A stretch of DNA of 64,000 bases, taken from NCBI GenBank assembly GCA_037447655.1, contig JBBHKE010002684.1, positions 199,640 through 263,639 of the forward strand. The letters run 5' to 3'. The translations under genes and the position numbers were made by a program. The stretch comes from Zygnema cylindricum. Its lineage: Eukaryota; Streptophyta; Zygnematophyceae; Zygnematales; Zygnemataceae. Each line of letters opens with the position of its first letter. Position 1 is the first letter of the stretch. This document shows positions 21,819 to 33,539 of the stretch, piece after piece. The notes under the pieces are model-generated. The model was not told the DNA's origin and searched no databases. It saw nothing but the letters and a program-made list of their open reading frames with translations.

Positions 21819-22224
21819 CTAGTGAATCTTTAATTTCAGACCACACTTCTCCCTGCAGAAAATTAGTTTAAGGGAAGGCACAGGTTTGGTCATCTTATCT
21901 GCTACCATCTCACTGTCTGGTCTGTACTCTAACCTGATTATTTTGTTTTCTACTTTCTCTTTAACAAAGCTAAGTCTGATGTCCATGTGTTTGGCTTTAA
22001 AATGGTGTTTAGGATTGGCAGAAATAGCGATTGCTGCCTGATTATCACAAAATATTTTATGCACACCACTCTTAAGGTGACCAAGCTCACCAAGCAAAGA
22101 CTTGACCCACATCAATTCTTTTACAGCAGAGCAAGAGGCCATATACTCAGCCTCCATGGTGGACTGAGCAATAACCTTTTGTTGTTTGCTACTCCAACAG
22201 CAAGCCCCATCACCCACATATAAT
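21819..22224 (-). pseudogene. pol: copia RNase H C-terminal part (H1)
   Basis: Typical copia RNase H residues GDGACCWSSKQQKVIAQST, MEAEYMA, CDNQAAIAI, KHMDIRLSFV and a DKMTKPVP C-terminus. The frame is intact up to the sequence gap, so completeness cannot be judged. Confidence 0.9.
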
Positions 22225-22234
22225 NNNNNNNNNN
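22225..22234. other. assembly gap (10 N)
   Basis: Ten N characters. Gap size is probably arbitrary, and linkage across it should not be assumed. Confidence 1.
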
Positions 22235-22860
22235 CACCCCGTGTGTTTGGTTTACGAATTAATGATTAAGAGAAAGAGAGAGGAACACACTAAATACAAA
22301 TATAAGTTCAATTTGGGATATATCAGTAGACGGGTAAATATATTTATCCTATCATCGTCTAGTTTCTGGGTACAAGTTTAGACCATACCCGGTAGAAGTA
22401 AAACCGTCTGATAGGAGAGTTGGGAGGTCGGACAGAGGAATTGATAAACACCCATCTGTACCCCAAAGAAGATAGAGAGTCACTGATGCTGTCCATATAT
22501 CTCTTTCTTCATAAAGGTTCGTGGTTCATCTTTGAAGTTTTGGAAAATTATGATAGAAAATTTGTGTATCCTTTTATATAGGGTTTAACTTGAATATAAA
22601 CATAAATCACACAAGGAGAGAGAAAGAGAATTAGTAATTAAGCATTTGGTTTGTGTGCCCCACTAGGATTTGAACCTAGTTCCTTCGGAATATAGACGTA
22701 CGGCAGAGCCGTGAGCCTTATCCCGTAGGTCTCAATGTAACGATACACGTATTACGTTTGAAACGTATTTATCCGTGGTACCAATCTACATACTCAATAT
22801 ATACGGATTACGAAAACAAAACGACATTGGATTTCAACGGATGTAATCAAATGTCGACTT
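22235..22860 (+). repeat. partial D-type copia LTR
   Basis: From about 22570 to 22858 it matches the D LTRs (27369-27650 and 30635-30915), including the tRNA-like module, and breaks off within AAATGTCGACTT where it joins an E2 LTR fragment. 22235-22560 is probably the more divergent start of the same LTR. Confidence 0.65.
22653..22732 (-). other. tRNA-like module in partial D-type LTR
   Basis: On the minus strand, a perfect 5-bp T-stem with a 7-nt loop (CTAGG TTCAAAT CCTAG) preceded about 50 nt upstream by CGGGATAAGGC, resembling a D-arm/box A. Confidence 0.65.
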
Positions 22861-22964
22861 ACACTATGAGAAAGAATAAAGGGGGAAATGACCCAAAGAG
22901 AGAAAGGGGAAGAATACTCCCCTAGAGTGAAGTGGATAGAGAGAAGGGGAAGAATACTCCCCTA

Positions 22965-24480
22965 GGTAGCCACTAAGCTCTCTGGTCTTTATCACATTCC
23001 CTACAAGAGTTATCTCGTTACGACAGCAAAGCAATAAATATTCCAACCGGAACAAGGGAAAATCAAATTCTGATCAAAAATACACTCCTTCCAAAGCAAC
23101 CGAAATACAAACAAGACACAAACACACAACCAAACCGTCATGCTGTCCGAGGAAGTCACAATAAGGTACAAATGTGCTCCCCCATGATCTCTAATTCCAC
23201 ACTTCCACCAAAAAACCAAGTTTGGAGGGAAACCTTCCGGGCGTGGCCTTAGGTCGTGTGGATAAAACGTGGGGAAAAATAAAAGGGGAAATGTTCTTAA
23301 CCTATCTAGCTGTTACAGCTAGCACAAAAGGAGAAGAAAGACACGTGGGCAATCAGTGAGAGAGAGAGCAAGAGAAAAGCTCCGTTGCCAAGAGAAAATT
23401 CTTGTCCAAAAGCTAAATTCTCTAAGTCTGAGAATTAGGCTAAGTAAGAGCTACGCTAGGCCTAAGAAAAATTAGCTTATGTCTAGTCTACTTTACATGC
23501 ATGTTACTACTTAAGATGTTGGCCAATAGGCGGCCAACATCTTCTACCGTACGCCTGACAAAATCCACCGTCCAAGGGTAAAAACCATCCCTAACTACAT
23601 GTGCGCACGAACCTACATGGGCTCCCGACTTAAATAAAATATGATATATCGAAGCGTTGCTCGAAAATCGCGATACGCCTCCAAACGATACTTCGCGTCG
23701 ATACTCCCGAAATCGTGTGCATACGCACGAAACGATAAATACCGCACGAAATAAAAGGTCTAGCACGAAATTCTCGAAATCGCGTCACGTCGCCCAAACG
23801 ATGTTTCCCATCCAACTTTGAAAATCGTGTACCTACTCACGAAATAAAACATATCGCACGAAATAAGTACCTTTCAACGAAAAACTGAAAATATGAATCG
23901 GATTTAAATTGTACGTGCGAACAAAAATTATGCGCACGTGCCAAAATCGTGCGTGCATGCATAAAACCGCACGTGCATGTATAAATCCGAGCCCGCATGC
24001 CTTAAACTGCGCGTGCATACAAAATACCGCGCGTGCGTGCAGAATACTGCGCGTTTATGAGAAATACTGCGCGTGCGTGAGAAAACGGCGCGTGCGTGCG
24101 AAATACCGCGCGTGCTTGCATTTTAACGTGCGCGCGAGAAGCTGGCGCAATGCGGCATGACAGCTGTCGTGCATGAGAGACCAGAACGCGCCTGCATTAT
24201 AACGTGCGCGTGAGAAGCTGGCGCAATGCGGCATGACAGTTGTCGTGCATGAGAGACTAGAAAGAGCGAACATGCATCAGAACCAGCAAAGTCATGTGGA
24301 CAACCATATATACAAACGAAAAATGAATGAGAAAGAGAAAAACGTATACACCATGAGAAAGAATAAAGGGGGAAATGACCCAAAGAGAGAAAGGGGAAGA
24401 ATACTCCCCTAGAGTGAAATGTAAAGAGAGAAGGGGAAGAGTACTCCCCTATAGTGAGTGGACTTAATAATCCCCACCCC
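22965..24480 (-). repeat. 3' LTR of E2
   Basis: Follows the protease frame directly. It carries the GCGCGTGCGTG minisatellite (about 23935-24130), a short internal duplication around GAGAAGCTGGCGCAATGCGG (24140 and 24210), and tandem CTCTTCCCC-type units. A copy of its outer ~100 bp is repeated at 22861-22964. Confidence 0.65.
23935..24130. repeat. GCGCGTGCGTG minisatellite in E2 3' LTR
   Basis: Same ~20-bp unit as in E1, with more variation in the early units. Confidence 0.8.
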
Positions 24481-24487
24481 CAGCTCC

Positions 24488-25370
24488 TTAGCCTGTAGAA
24501 GAGCAGGTTAACACAACTGAGAGTTCAGAACAGATATAGCGGGAGCAATGGTCAACAGGGTTGAAAGATAATGGATAAGAGAGGCACTTGATGTGAAACC
24601 CTTGATCACCACCTGTATATGTATACACCCTTTGCAAACTCAACATCTCGTTAGTATCGCTGTCCACCCCATGGAGAATGTGTGGAGAGACTTTGGTGTG
24701 GATGGTATCCAAGAGATGACGCGAGTTGATGAGAAAACCGGGCTCACTGAAACCATCTCGCAAAGGTGGGGTGGTTGGAAGGATCTTTTCTGGAAAAAGA
24801 GAGTCGCAATTTTCTTCCCTACAGTCGATAGTGGAAAATGCAGGGAGAGCGGAAGTCAAATGTGCCATGGTGGGCAACGGCTTGCGAGCAAAGACAAGAG
24901 GGAGGCATATTTTGCGTCTCGGAAAATTAGAGGGGCGGTAGGAGAAGGTTTGATCATGCATATCTACTCCCCCACCGATTCGGAAGATAACATCTTGTCC
25001 TATTAAGCATTCGTAGTCGTTGTATTTGGTGACCAATGCTCGGACAGAAACCTCCACAGACTCACTATCGGTTCCGTTGTGAAACTGAAAGACAAGGGGG
25101 TCCTTCGTAATTCTAAGCACCGGCTCCGTGGTACCGGTTGAAGTGAGAAGCCGCGTAGACGTGGCTTGGAGCTTGTCTGCTATCAGACCAAGCTTGAGCG
25201 CAAATCTGGATCCAAGGATCACGGGTTTGGCTCCGGTGTCCATGAGAGGGAGAGAAGGAGCAACACCATTGACGGAGAAGGACTTTTGAGAATTGTCCAG
25301 GAAACTGATGTGAGGATCAAGGTCACGGCGCTCATCCGCAGTAACAGGCTGAATAGGTGAAAGAAAAAAA
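24488..25370 (-). pseudogene. pro: retroviral-type aspartic protease (E2)
   Basis: Cleaves the Gag polyprotein in family members. Active-site motif LMDTGAKPVILG is at about 25246-25211, followed by a flap-like stretch and ECLIGQDVIFRIGGG, which matches the conserved ILG region. The domain is followed by about 150 unrecognised residues, then the 3' LTR. The frame upstream is shifted near 25370 relative to the pre-protease region (MAEALTILDSTIHD, shared with E1). The absence of any polymerase downstream is notable. Confidence 0.75.
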
Positions 25371-25735
25371 TCATCCTCAAAGCGGCGGCTGTAGCGAACT
25401 CATCAACGAGGGGAGAGGCTTTGGGAACCTCATTAGGAAAGGGAGAGGCCCTCGGGACTTCATAAATCATGGCAAAAATGATGTTTAGTCGTTCTTTGAC
25501 TCGGTGAGCATCATGTATGGTACTATCCAAAATGGTGAGAGCTTCAGCCACAATGGAAGAAGCTGTGTCTCGTTGAGGAGAGAGAGATACTTTCTCGAAA
25601 GAAAGTGGAATACACGAATTCTATAATTTACCGTCCCGATTGTGATCGGGAGAGCCCTTATCTAAAGTAGCTGCTCGTTGTTGGACAGTTGAATCTTGGA
25701 GGATTCGACCAACCAACGATGGCGTGTAGACAATT

Positions 25736-26160
25736 GATTCTTCGTTAGACATTCGACATTGAACATATGACGTCTGACAATGGAGATTATACAGTAGATA
25801 TTGGATATTGGACATTGGACATCGAACATATCACTGTGGACACCGAAAATCCAACGTTATAAATTAGATAGTGGAAATTGGACATTGGAAATTGAACATT
25901 GCACATTGCACATTGGACGTTTGACTTTGGATATTGGACATTGGACATTGGCCAAATGACGTTCTACATTGGAGATTAAACGTTTGACATTAGACTGTGA
26001 ACAATGAACATTGGTCAATAGAAATTGGACATTGACGTTTGACATTGGACATTGAACATTGCACATTGGAAGTTTCACATTGGACATTGGATTGTGGACA
26101 ATGGATATAAGACGTTTGACATTGGACATTCAGATTAGCTAGGGCTTTGAACATTAGACA
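25736..26160. repeat. GACATTGGA minisatellite replacing the zinc-knuckle region of E2 gag
   Basis: About 40 irregular copies of a 9-10-nt unit (GACATTGGA and variants). In E1 the equivalent position encodes the two CCHC knuckles. In E2 sequence shared with E1 stops near 26180 and resumes near 25735, so the array has replaced that segment. Confidence 0.8.
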
Positions 26161-27074
26161 TTGTAAAATTCTATCATTTTTGGCCAGCGTCTTTGGAGGC
26201 CTGTTAGAAGGCCACGGGTTCCTAGGTGGAGAAAGTGGGGAAGCGACTTCCGAACAATTATGAGCTTCCCACCAACATGATTGCATCTCATATTCTACCG
26301 CATATTGAGCGGCATGATCAAATGTAAATTTCAGACCGTAAGTCTGAGTGAGATGACTTTGTATAAAACGTTTCGATTGATCTGGAAACTGTCCAACAAA
26401 TTTTTGAACAGCTTCCGCATCGAACATTAGGTCCGGTAAAGCTTCTCGCAAAGTCTCCATGCGAGCACGTAAAGAAGGTGTGGTTTCTCCATGTTTACGC
26501 GTGAAATTCATCAATTCTTTGACCTGATCAAGGTTTTGCATCCGATACTCGGCTTTTAAGAAATCGAACATAACAGATAGTGGATCCCGCAACAGAATTA
26601 TCATCCCTGGTTGTGCTGGGACAACAGTACGAGCGCCACAGCGTATTGGCAAGGAATTTTTGGGACTAAGGGAATTAGGACAACACCTTGGGCATCTAAG
26701 ACCTCGGGAAAAAGGGCCTCGTATGGAATATCCGCCTGACCTATGACCTCGGGTGTACCAACAAAAGAAGGGGAAATTTTGTCATCCCGAGTATTGCATC
26801 ATACTTGCGGGAATATTATGTAAGGGTCGAACCTGTGAGGTACCGGCCAAGAAGAGAAAATGCCACACAAAGATCAAATCAATCTTGATAGCGAATTGCC
26901 AAATCACGCATTTCGGTATTATAGAGCATACGAAAATGGGATAAAGACAAGGTATCTTTCATCCCTGAAAAGAAAAATTGCATTTTCCCCATGCCCCCTT
27001 CTGAAGAGGAAGCCATGTCGTCAAAGGAAGAATGCACTAGTGGTTCCAAATTGTGATTAACCGGAAATGGAAAT
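25990..27074 (-). pseudogene. gag: gag, middle part (E2)
   Basis: Capsid segment FTRKHGETTPSLRARMETL, FIQSHLTQTYGLKFTFDHAA and SCWWEAH match E1 closely and are open for about 160 codons (26652-26180) before running into the minisatellite. The more N-terminal part to 27074 has frameshifts. The gag start lies beyond element D near 31700. Confidence 0.7.
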
Positions 27075-27287
27075 TGTTGAAATTTAAGTATTTTCTAGGT
27101 TTGTATTTTCCTATGTGTTTAAAAGATAGTATTAAAAGGTTTTAAAGTTTATACTTGGTGCTTGGAAATACTTCTTTCTCTATATACTTGTCGTTGTCAC
27201 TGAGAGATAGAAGAAACCCAATGTCTACACACAGATAGTTAGGGAGACAGGCTGGAGGGTTGAGAGGATAGTCTGCCAAAATGAAGA

Positions 27288-27350
27288 TGGCCCATACCGG
27301 ATTTGAACATGGGTCTATGATCTGCTAATATAGTACTATCCTATTTATAT
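27288..27350 (-). other. tRNA-like T-arm module 1 in D 5' LTR
   Basis: On the minus strand CCATGTTCAAATCCGG resembles a T-arm/box B. The second LTR has the same module at 30560-30605. Confidence 0.45.
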
Positions 27351-27442
27351 AAATGGGCAGTTGACTATATAGGGTTTAACTTTAATATAAACATAAATCA
27401 CACAAGGAGAGAGAAAGAGAATTAGTAATTAAGCATTTGGTA

Positions 27443-27522
27443 TGTGTGCCACACAAGGATTTGAACCTAGTTCCTTCAGAATATAGACCTACGGCGTAGC
27501 CGTGAGCCTTATCCCGTAGGTC
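27443..27522 (-). other. tRNA-like module 2 in D 5' LTR
   Basis: On the minus strand box B GGTTCAAATCC and a box-A-like CGGGATAAGGC, as in 22653-22732 and 30708-30787. Confidence 0.6.
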
Positions 27523-28043
27523 TCAATGTAACGATACACGTATTACGTTTGAAACGTATTTATCCGTGGTACCAATCTACATACTCAATATATACGGAAT
27601 ACGAAACAAAACAATATTGGATTTAAACGGATGTAATCAAATGTCGACTTCGCGATCGACGGCTCGCGGAGGAGCCGGAATTTAGGAGTGGTCTTTTGGC
27701 AGTTTGCTGAGAATATGTCAGCGGATGACACCTGGGGAGGGGTGATTGGACAGCGGGTATCGAGGAGGGAACAACTTCGGCTCAAGAATTGACATGCGTT
27801 AGCAGAGCGGCCATACTGTAATATGGTCGAACAAGAAGTACAGCAGTACTTGTACCTTCTTCTGCCTTACTGTCTTTTGATTGGATAGGTACACTTGTAG
27901 TAGGCTTAGTGAGGTAGTTTAGGACTTAGTTTATTTTTTGGTTTTTCAGCCTCTCTCTCAGAGTGCACTTATATTTATGGACCAACTTTGGTCAGCCATA
28001 ACTTAATGCTCGGGTGAGAAAATTCTGTGATTCTTTTTGATGC

Positions 28044-28108
28044 GGACTCAACAAAGTCCAAGCTACATAGGGATAGTCGGTCAGAGTCTTTGCGTGCCAG
28101 GGAGGCAC
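28044..28108 (+). promoter_or_regulatory. hairpins HP1 and HP3 in D LTR
   Basis: HP1: GGACT-CAACAA-AGTCC (28044-28059). HP3: GTGCC-AGGGA-GGCAC (28094-28108). Same positions relative to gag as in element C, where HP3 is CTGCC/GGCAG, so the outer pair is swapped but pairing is kept. Confidence 0.55.
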
Positions 28109-28328
28109 TTCTTCAGTGGGAAAGTCAAAGTCGGGAATATTGTCCAAATCACATATTCAAGCTTTGCATTCTGTGGTGGAACTGAGCACACAAAAGGTCT
28201 TCTCTTCAGAGGGGTGAAGGTGTATTGGGGTTTTTGATTGTCAAGGGATTATTCATTTGGGTTTATATCAACTTGGAGTCGGTACTTTCTAGATAAGCTT
28301 CTTTTCGATCTGCGAATTCTGTGTGGCA

Positions 28329-30122
28329 ATGGAGCCCATAGAATTTCAGGTTATGGGCCCACCATCTAGGGTGCCTATGTTTGATGGGAGAGACTTCACT
28401 TATAGGGAATTCACAATGGAGGGATTGCTTTTCGAAAAGCACTTATGGGGAATTGTTTCAGGACAAGTGAGATGTCCGCCACATGGCTTTGGAGGAGCTT
28501 ACTATGGAGAATCATCTGTGGCTGCCTAGAATATCAACCGGAGTTTAGATGCAACGGAAGGTGAAGAGAAAAACCTTTCCGTGGATGGGGAAATAGGGGA
28601 GAAGGAAAAAGGGACACCTATGGTGAGGGGAGCTAGGCTCTCAGCTATGCTACCACTTGTAGGGATTAAAACTGAAGAAAATGACAGAAAAATATGGGAA
28701 TACAAAAACACTATAGCAAAACATCTCATACTTAGATATGTGTCTAAGTCCATAGCTATCACTCTTTTAAGTCTAACCAAGTCTTCAGAGATGTGGGAAG
28801 AACTAATTCAGATTTATAAGAGTGAGACTATTTAGAGGCAGCAGTTAATAAAAAAGGAAATAGAGGCCTATGTTTATAAAGGCGGTAACATGATAGAGTT
28901 TTGGAATAATATTGCTACGTTATATGTTGATCTTGCTAGTGCGGGATATGTAGAATCTGAGGAGAGAAATATTAATACACAACTCATGAAACTCCCAGAT
29001 GAGTACGAAAACATCATTTGTCGTATGCAGGCAATTGACGGTTCCTCGTAGACTTGGAGCTTTACCATGGGGATAATTCTTGTGAGGGAAAGCACTTTGG
29101 AGCTTCGTAGGGAAAGTGACAGGGTGAATTCATTTACAGCTGGTGGTGATTGGGGGAAGCGTGATGAGAGGAACGGTGGTGATTGGCGGAAGCGTGATGA
29201 GAGGAGTGATGGTGATTGGTAGAAGCGTGATGAGAGAAAGAAAGACAAAGTTAAACCCTATCGGAACTTTGGTGGAAAGAGAGGGAGAGGAAAAGGAAAT
29301 GGAGCTTTGAAAAAAGGGGTTTGCTTCTTTTGTAGAAACACGGGTCACTATATTGAGGAATGTCCTTGTTTAGAAGAAATGAGAAGTTGGATTGTGGATG
29401 AGGAGGAAAAAGGGGAAGAGGAGAAAGAGGATAAAGATATTTTGGAGCTTCTCCACATTGGTAGTATGGAGAAGAGTGAAAAGCACACAAAAATTCCACG
29501 AAGGCAACAGTGTGCTTTTGGAGGTATAAGGGAAGTAAAGAGAGAGGAGGTACTTGAGGATTTCAAGGAGTGTTGAGTGTATGAGTTAGAAATGAGAAAG
29601 TCAGATCTAGGATCTATAAGTGAAAAAAGGAAAAAGAAAATTAATGAGGATAATTTCATAGATATTTCGGAAAATGAAAACTGGTTGGAAAGGGAGACTT
29701 CAACAGATTCTCAGGAAAGGGGAGAAGTAAAATTAGAGGGGGTTTTAAAAGATAAGGGAGAAGATGAATATTTAATGAAAGGTTAAGGGGAGGAGAAATA
29801 TTTATTTGGAATAAAATTAGAAAGTGATAGTGGAAAGAATTGCAGGGGAGAGAGTGAGGAAAGTTCAGAAAATGGGGTGAGTTTCATGGATAAAAATATG
29901 AGTACAGATGACGTAGATCTTATGAGGGACTTGGTGAGAACACTCGTTTTTGGGAAAATTTGGGAGGGTAATGGATTTGACATCACTAATGGGAGTGAGG
30001 CCACTTATGAAGATGTGCCTGTAAAAGAGTTAACATCTGGGTATGTGATTCAAATTGGGGATGGGGCAGGCTGTTGGAATTACAAGCGGAAAATTAAATT
30101 TTGCTCGGATGAAAAAGGGTAG
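28329..30122 (+). pseudogene. gag: gag with acidic extension and RNase H stub (D)
   Basis: One reading frame from the LTR-borne ATG (28329) to 30122 with no frameshift but six stops (near 28527, 28833, 29049, 29220, 29574 and 29784). In order: N-terminus EFQVMGPPSRVPMF encoded across the primer site; capsid region (YVYKGGNMIEF, KLPDEYENI); three GDW.KRDER repeats; one CCHC knuckle (CFFCRNTGHYIEEC); IPRRQQCAFGG, which in relatives precedes the protease; then about 150 acidic residues not seen in A, B or C; then GYVIQIGDGAGCW, the RNase H sequence of relatives. Protease, integrase and reverse transcriptase are deleted. Confidence 0.85.
28349..28361 (+). promoter_or_regulatory. primer-binding site of D (half tRNA-iMet type)
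   Basis: GGTTATGGGCCCA directly abuts the LTR end. It is complementary over 13 nt to the anticodon arm of eukaryotic initiator tRNA-Met, as in Drosophila copia. It also encodes part of QVMGP in gag. Confidence 0.85.
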
Positions 30123-30346
30123 GGGTGGTTAAAATCCTTGCTCCAAAAGGCTCGGATTTTTGACAAGCAAATTAATATGTGTGATCAACAAGATGCTATG
30201 TTTATTTCTGCACATCTAATAAATCTTTTTAAATACAAGGGTATTCTCTTGAAATTTTTATGAGGAGAAAAGAAAGAGGGAAAAGAAAAAAAAAAAATTG
30301 TCTTTGGTGGGAGGTGAAAGAAAAATAGACTAGAAAATAAGGTGAG

Positions 30347-31602
30347 TGTTGAAATTGAAGTATTTTCTAGGTCAATATTTTCCTATGTGTTAAAAAGATA
30401 GTATTAAAAGGTTTTAAAGATTGTACGTGGTGCTTGGAAATACTTCTTTCTCTATATACTTGTCGTAGTCACTGAGAGATAGAAGAAACCCCATGTCTAC
30501 CCCCAGATAGTTAGGGAGACAGGCTGGAGGGTTCAGAGGATAGTGTGCCAAAATGAAGATGGCCCATACCGGATTTAAACATGGGTTTATGATCTGCTAC
30601 TATCCTATTTATATAAATGGGCAAATGACTATATAGGGTTTAACTTTAATTTAAACATAAATCACACAAGGAGAGAGAAAGAGAATTAGTAATTAAGCAT
30701 TTGGTTTGTGTGCCCCACTAGGATTTGAACCTAGTTCCTTCGGAATATAGACGTACAGCGTAGCCGTGAGCATTATCCCGTAGGTCTTAATGTAACGATA
30801 CACGTATTACGTTTGAAACATATTTATCCGTGTTACCAGTCTACATACTGAATATATACGGATTACGAAACAAAACAACATTGGATTTCAACGGATGTAA
30901 TCAAATGTCGACTTCGCGATCGACGGCTCGCGGAGGAGCCGGAATTTAGGAGTGGTCTTTTGGTGGTTTGCTGAGCGTATGTCGGCGGATGACACGTGGC
31001 GAGGGGTGATTGGACAGCGGGTATCGAGAAGGGAGCAACTTCGGCTAAAGAACTGACACGCGTCAGCGGAGCGGCCATGCCGTTACATGGTCGTTCAAGA
31101 AGTACAGCGGTACCTGTACCTTCTTGTACCTTACAATCTTTTGATTGGATAGGTACACTTGTAGTAGGATTAGTGAGGTAGTTTAGGACTTAGTTTATTT
31201 TTTGGTTTTTCAGCCTCTCTCTCAGAATCCACTTGTATTTATGGACCAACTTTGGTCAGCCATAACTTAATGCTCCGGTGAGCAAATTCAGTGATTTTTT
31301 TCGATGCGGACTCAAGGGAGTCTAAGCTACACAAGAATAGTCGGTCAAAGTCTTTGCGTGCAGGGAGGCACTTATTCAGTGGGAAAGTCAAAGTCGGAAA
31401 TATTGTCCAAAACACATATTCAAGATTTGCATTCTGTGGTGGAACACACAGAAGGTCTTCTCTTCACAGAGGTGAAGATGTATTGGGGTTTGATTGTCAA
31501 TGGATCATTCATTTGGGTTAATATAAACTTGGAATTACCACTATCTAGATTAGCTTCTTTTCGATCTGCAAATTTGTGGGCAATGGAGCCCATAGAATTT
31601 CA
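30347..31602 (+). repeat. 3' LTR of D
   Basis: 1256 bp, same modules as the 5' LTR with point differences (HP1 here is GACTC-AAGG-GAGTC, 31309-31322). Divergence between the two LTRs suggests an old insertion. Confidence 0.9.
30708..30787 (-). other. tRNA-like module in D 3' LTR
   Basis: Box B GGTTCAAATCC on the minus strand with the same arrangement as 27443-27522. Confidence 0.6.
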
Positions 31603-31607
31603 GAAAT

Positions 31608-33539
31608 GTGAGAGGATAGGAAAATATTTCCTTCCAAAAGTTTTCATTGGTTCTATCCTGGTATGACCTTTAGAAAACCGATGACAATGAGGAGACTGTC
31701 ATCAATACCAACCAAACTGATGGAGAATCAGGGACCGCAACCGAAAATGGGGCGTCCGTAGACTCGGAGAAAGTAGAAAGATCTAACTGCAGTCGACGGA
31801 AAACTGTCCCGCTGCGAGTAGATCTGGATTGATAACGTAAGTTATCCCAATCCGTGGGCATAAAGGAAGAGAAAACCCTAGATAACGACTATGAGAGCAC
31901 GGAACGGCCTAATCGAGGTGTGTAAAATGGAAGGCCAATGCACACAAGACAAGTCAATACGCGAAGTCTCTATCAAGACCCAGTGGTCAGATCTAGCAAG
32001 AAGGTCCAATACCAAAACCTCTACCCTGCAAACAATGGGGCAAGGCCGAAGGGCCAGATCTATAAAAACAAACACAAAACTATCGAGGCACCTTTCGTTG
32101 CAGATATACAGCGGCACAGACATAAAATTGTCTAAACAGTGCCACCCACGGCAAGATCTATGAAAATAAATCGAATCCAGATAGTCACGGGGAAATTAAA
32201 GGCCACTCACGGCCAGATTGCATACAAGGAAAACAAGGAAAATGTAAATGCTCAAAAAGAAAGGTTCGAAATAGAACCAATCCACACCGAGCCCCTACAC
32301 GAGTGTCCAAATTACAAATTAACGCTCCAACACCCGCAAGGCATCGTGATACTTACAAACACCTTTAATACTCTGGTGAGTACTAATAGTGAACCGGACT
32401 TGGTCGAGGCAAGTCGGATTTTGCAGAGCTCCTTGGAATTGAACCCGCTCCGATTCGGAATAAACGTGTCAAGAACCACCGCTAAACACCAAATCAATTA
32501 TTATCTTGCTAGGGTAAGAGTATCGGCGCTATGCCACGCTATGCCCAACTTTAAAGCGGTGATAATTATAGGTGATAAATCGTGCAATCTTGATATATAG
32601 AATATATATTTTTATTTTGTTAAGTTTTCTGAATGATTAAATTTGACAAGAGAAAAAGAAAGAAAATATCAAATCCCAAACAAAATAAACATCCACTTGT
32701 TAACAAATTAAGTTGCACTAAAAGAAAGAAATATGAGGAATATTGAGAAAAATTCAAAATAAAACACAAAATACGGTAAAATTGGGCAAAAATGTTTCCC
32801 AAACCCTAATACCACGCTGCAAAAATCAAAAATCTGCGACCAAGGGATGGTAATATGCTGACCTAGGGTTAAGAATTCCAAAAAATAAACCCTAAATCCG
32901 CCCAAACCCTAAATCTGCGGCCCAAACCCTAAATCTGCGGCCAAACCCTAATTCCGCAGATAAACCCTAAAATTCTGACACAAAATCAGCCTTAAATCTG
33001 CAGACTAGAAATAGAGTGGCAACAAGATAGAAAGAAAAGATTGCAAGAAAGAAAGAAAAAGAACAAAACAAAATGTTTTTTTTTTCCTTTATTTATAAAA
33101 TAAAATTTATAAATATATTTATTTTTATAATATTTTCTTCAAAGGCAAAACTGAAAGCAAAAGCAATAATGGAGAAACAGTAGAATGAAGCTTGTAGAAA
33201 AATAAAGCAAAGTCAAAAGGAAAAAACCAACTGAAAAATAGGTGGGAGAAAATCTAGAAATGAAAAAAATAGATTTTCTATTGAAAATAATTTAATTTTT
33301 ATATTTTTCTTCCTCCAGATTTATTTTATCACACAAAACTGAGAAGTACAACTGAAAATGAAAGGTAAATAGGCAGGAAAATAGAAAGACAAAAACAAGA
33401 ATAAAAACCGGATATGAAAGGTAATATTTTTTTAATGAAATAAAATTTATATTTTTAATAGTTTAATATTAAAAAAATAGACTTTTAGAAAATGTGATTT
33501 TGAAAAGTGGAGCTTTTGGACAAGAATGCTAAGCCAAGA
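31608..33539 (-). other. E2 gag start and long leader
   Basis: The first gag codons (SPSVWLVLMTVSSLSS, about 31760-31690) match E1. About 1.8 kb of noncoding leader follows toward the LTR, including AT-rich runs at about 33080-33480. Confidence 0.6.
32884..32972 (-). repeat. AAACCCTAA-bearing tandem repeat in E2 leader
   Basis: Five units containing AAACCCTAA(A) spaced about 18-21 bp apart with CTGCGGCC linkers, equivalent to 17580-17662. Confidence 0.75.

Larger units (their letters stand above)
20751..22224 (-). mobile_element. copia element H1 (3' end only, cut by assembly gap)
   Basis: On the minus strand: RNase H, a polypurine tract (GGGGAG just before 21805), then a complete LTR. The rest of the element is lost at the N run. 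The protein and LTR are close to element B. Confidence 0.85.
27075..28348 (+). repeat. 5' LTR of D
   Basis: 1274 bp, begins TGTTGAAATTTAAG and ends GAATTTCA. It contains two tRNA-like modules, a TGATTGGAT motif near 27880, hairpins at 28044-28059 and 28094-28108, and the gag ATG at 28329. Confidence 0.9.
27075..31602 (+). mobile_element. complete, internally deleted copia element D
   Basis: Two LTRs (27075-28348 and 30347-31602) bounded by TGTTGAAATT...TTTCA, a primer-binding site at once after the first LTR, a polypurine tract AAAATAAGGTGAG just before the second, and a perfect 5-bp target duplication GAAAT (27070-27074 and 31603-31607). The internal region is only 2.0 kb: gag plus a short end of RNase H. 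It cannot make its own polymerase or integrase and would need proteins from a relative. Confidence 0.95.

Noticed and set aside
22653-22732. Functional tRNA gene
   Set aside because: T-arm is good but acceptor and anticodon arms do not pair convincingly, and the module recurs in every LTR of the family.
25621-26129. Repetitive MSNVQC protein
   Set aside because: Translation of the GACATTGGA array.
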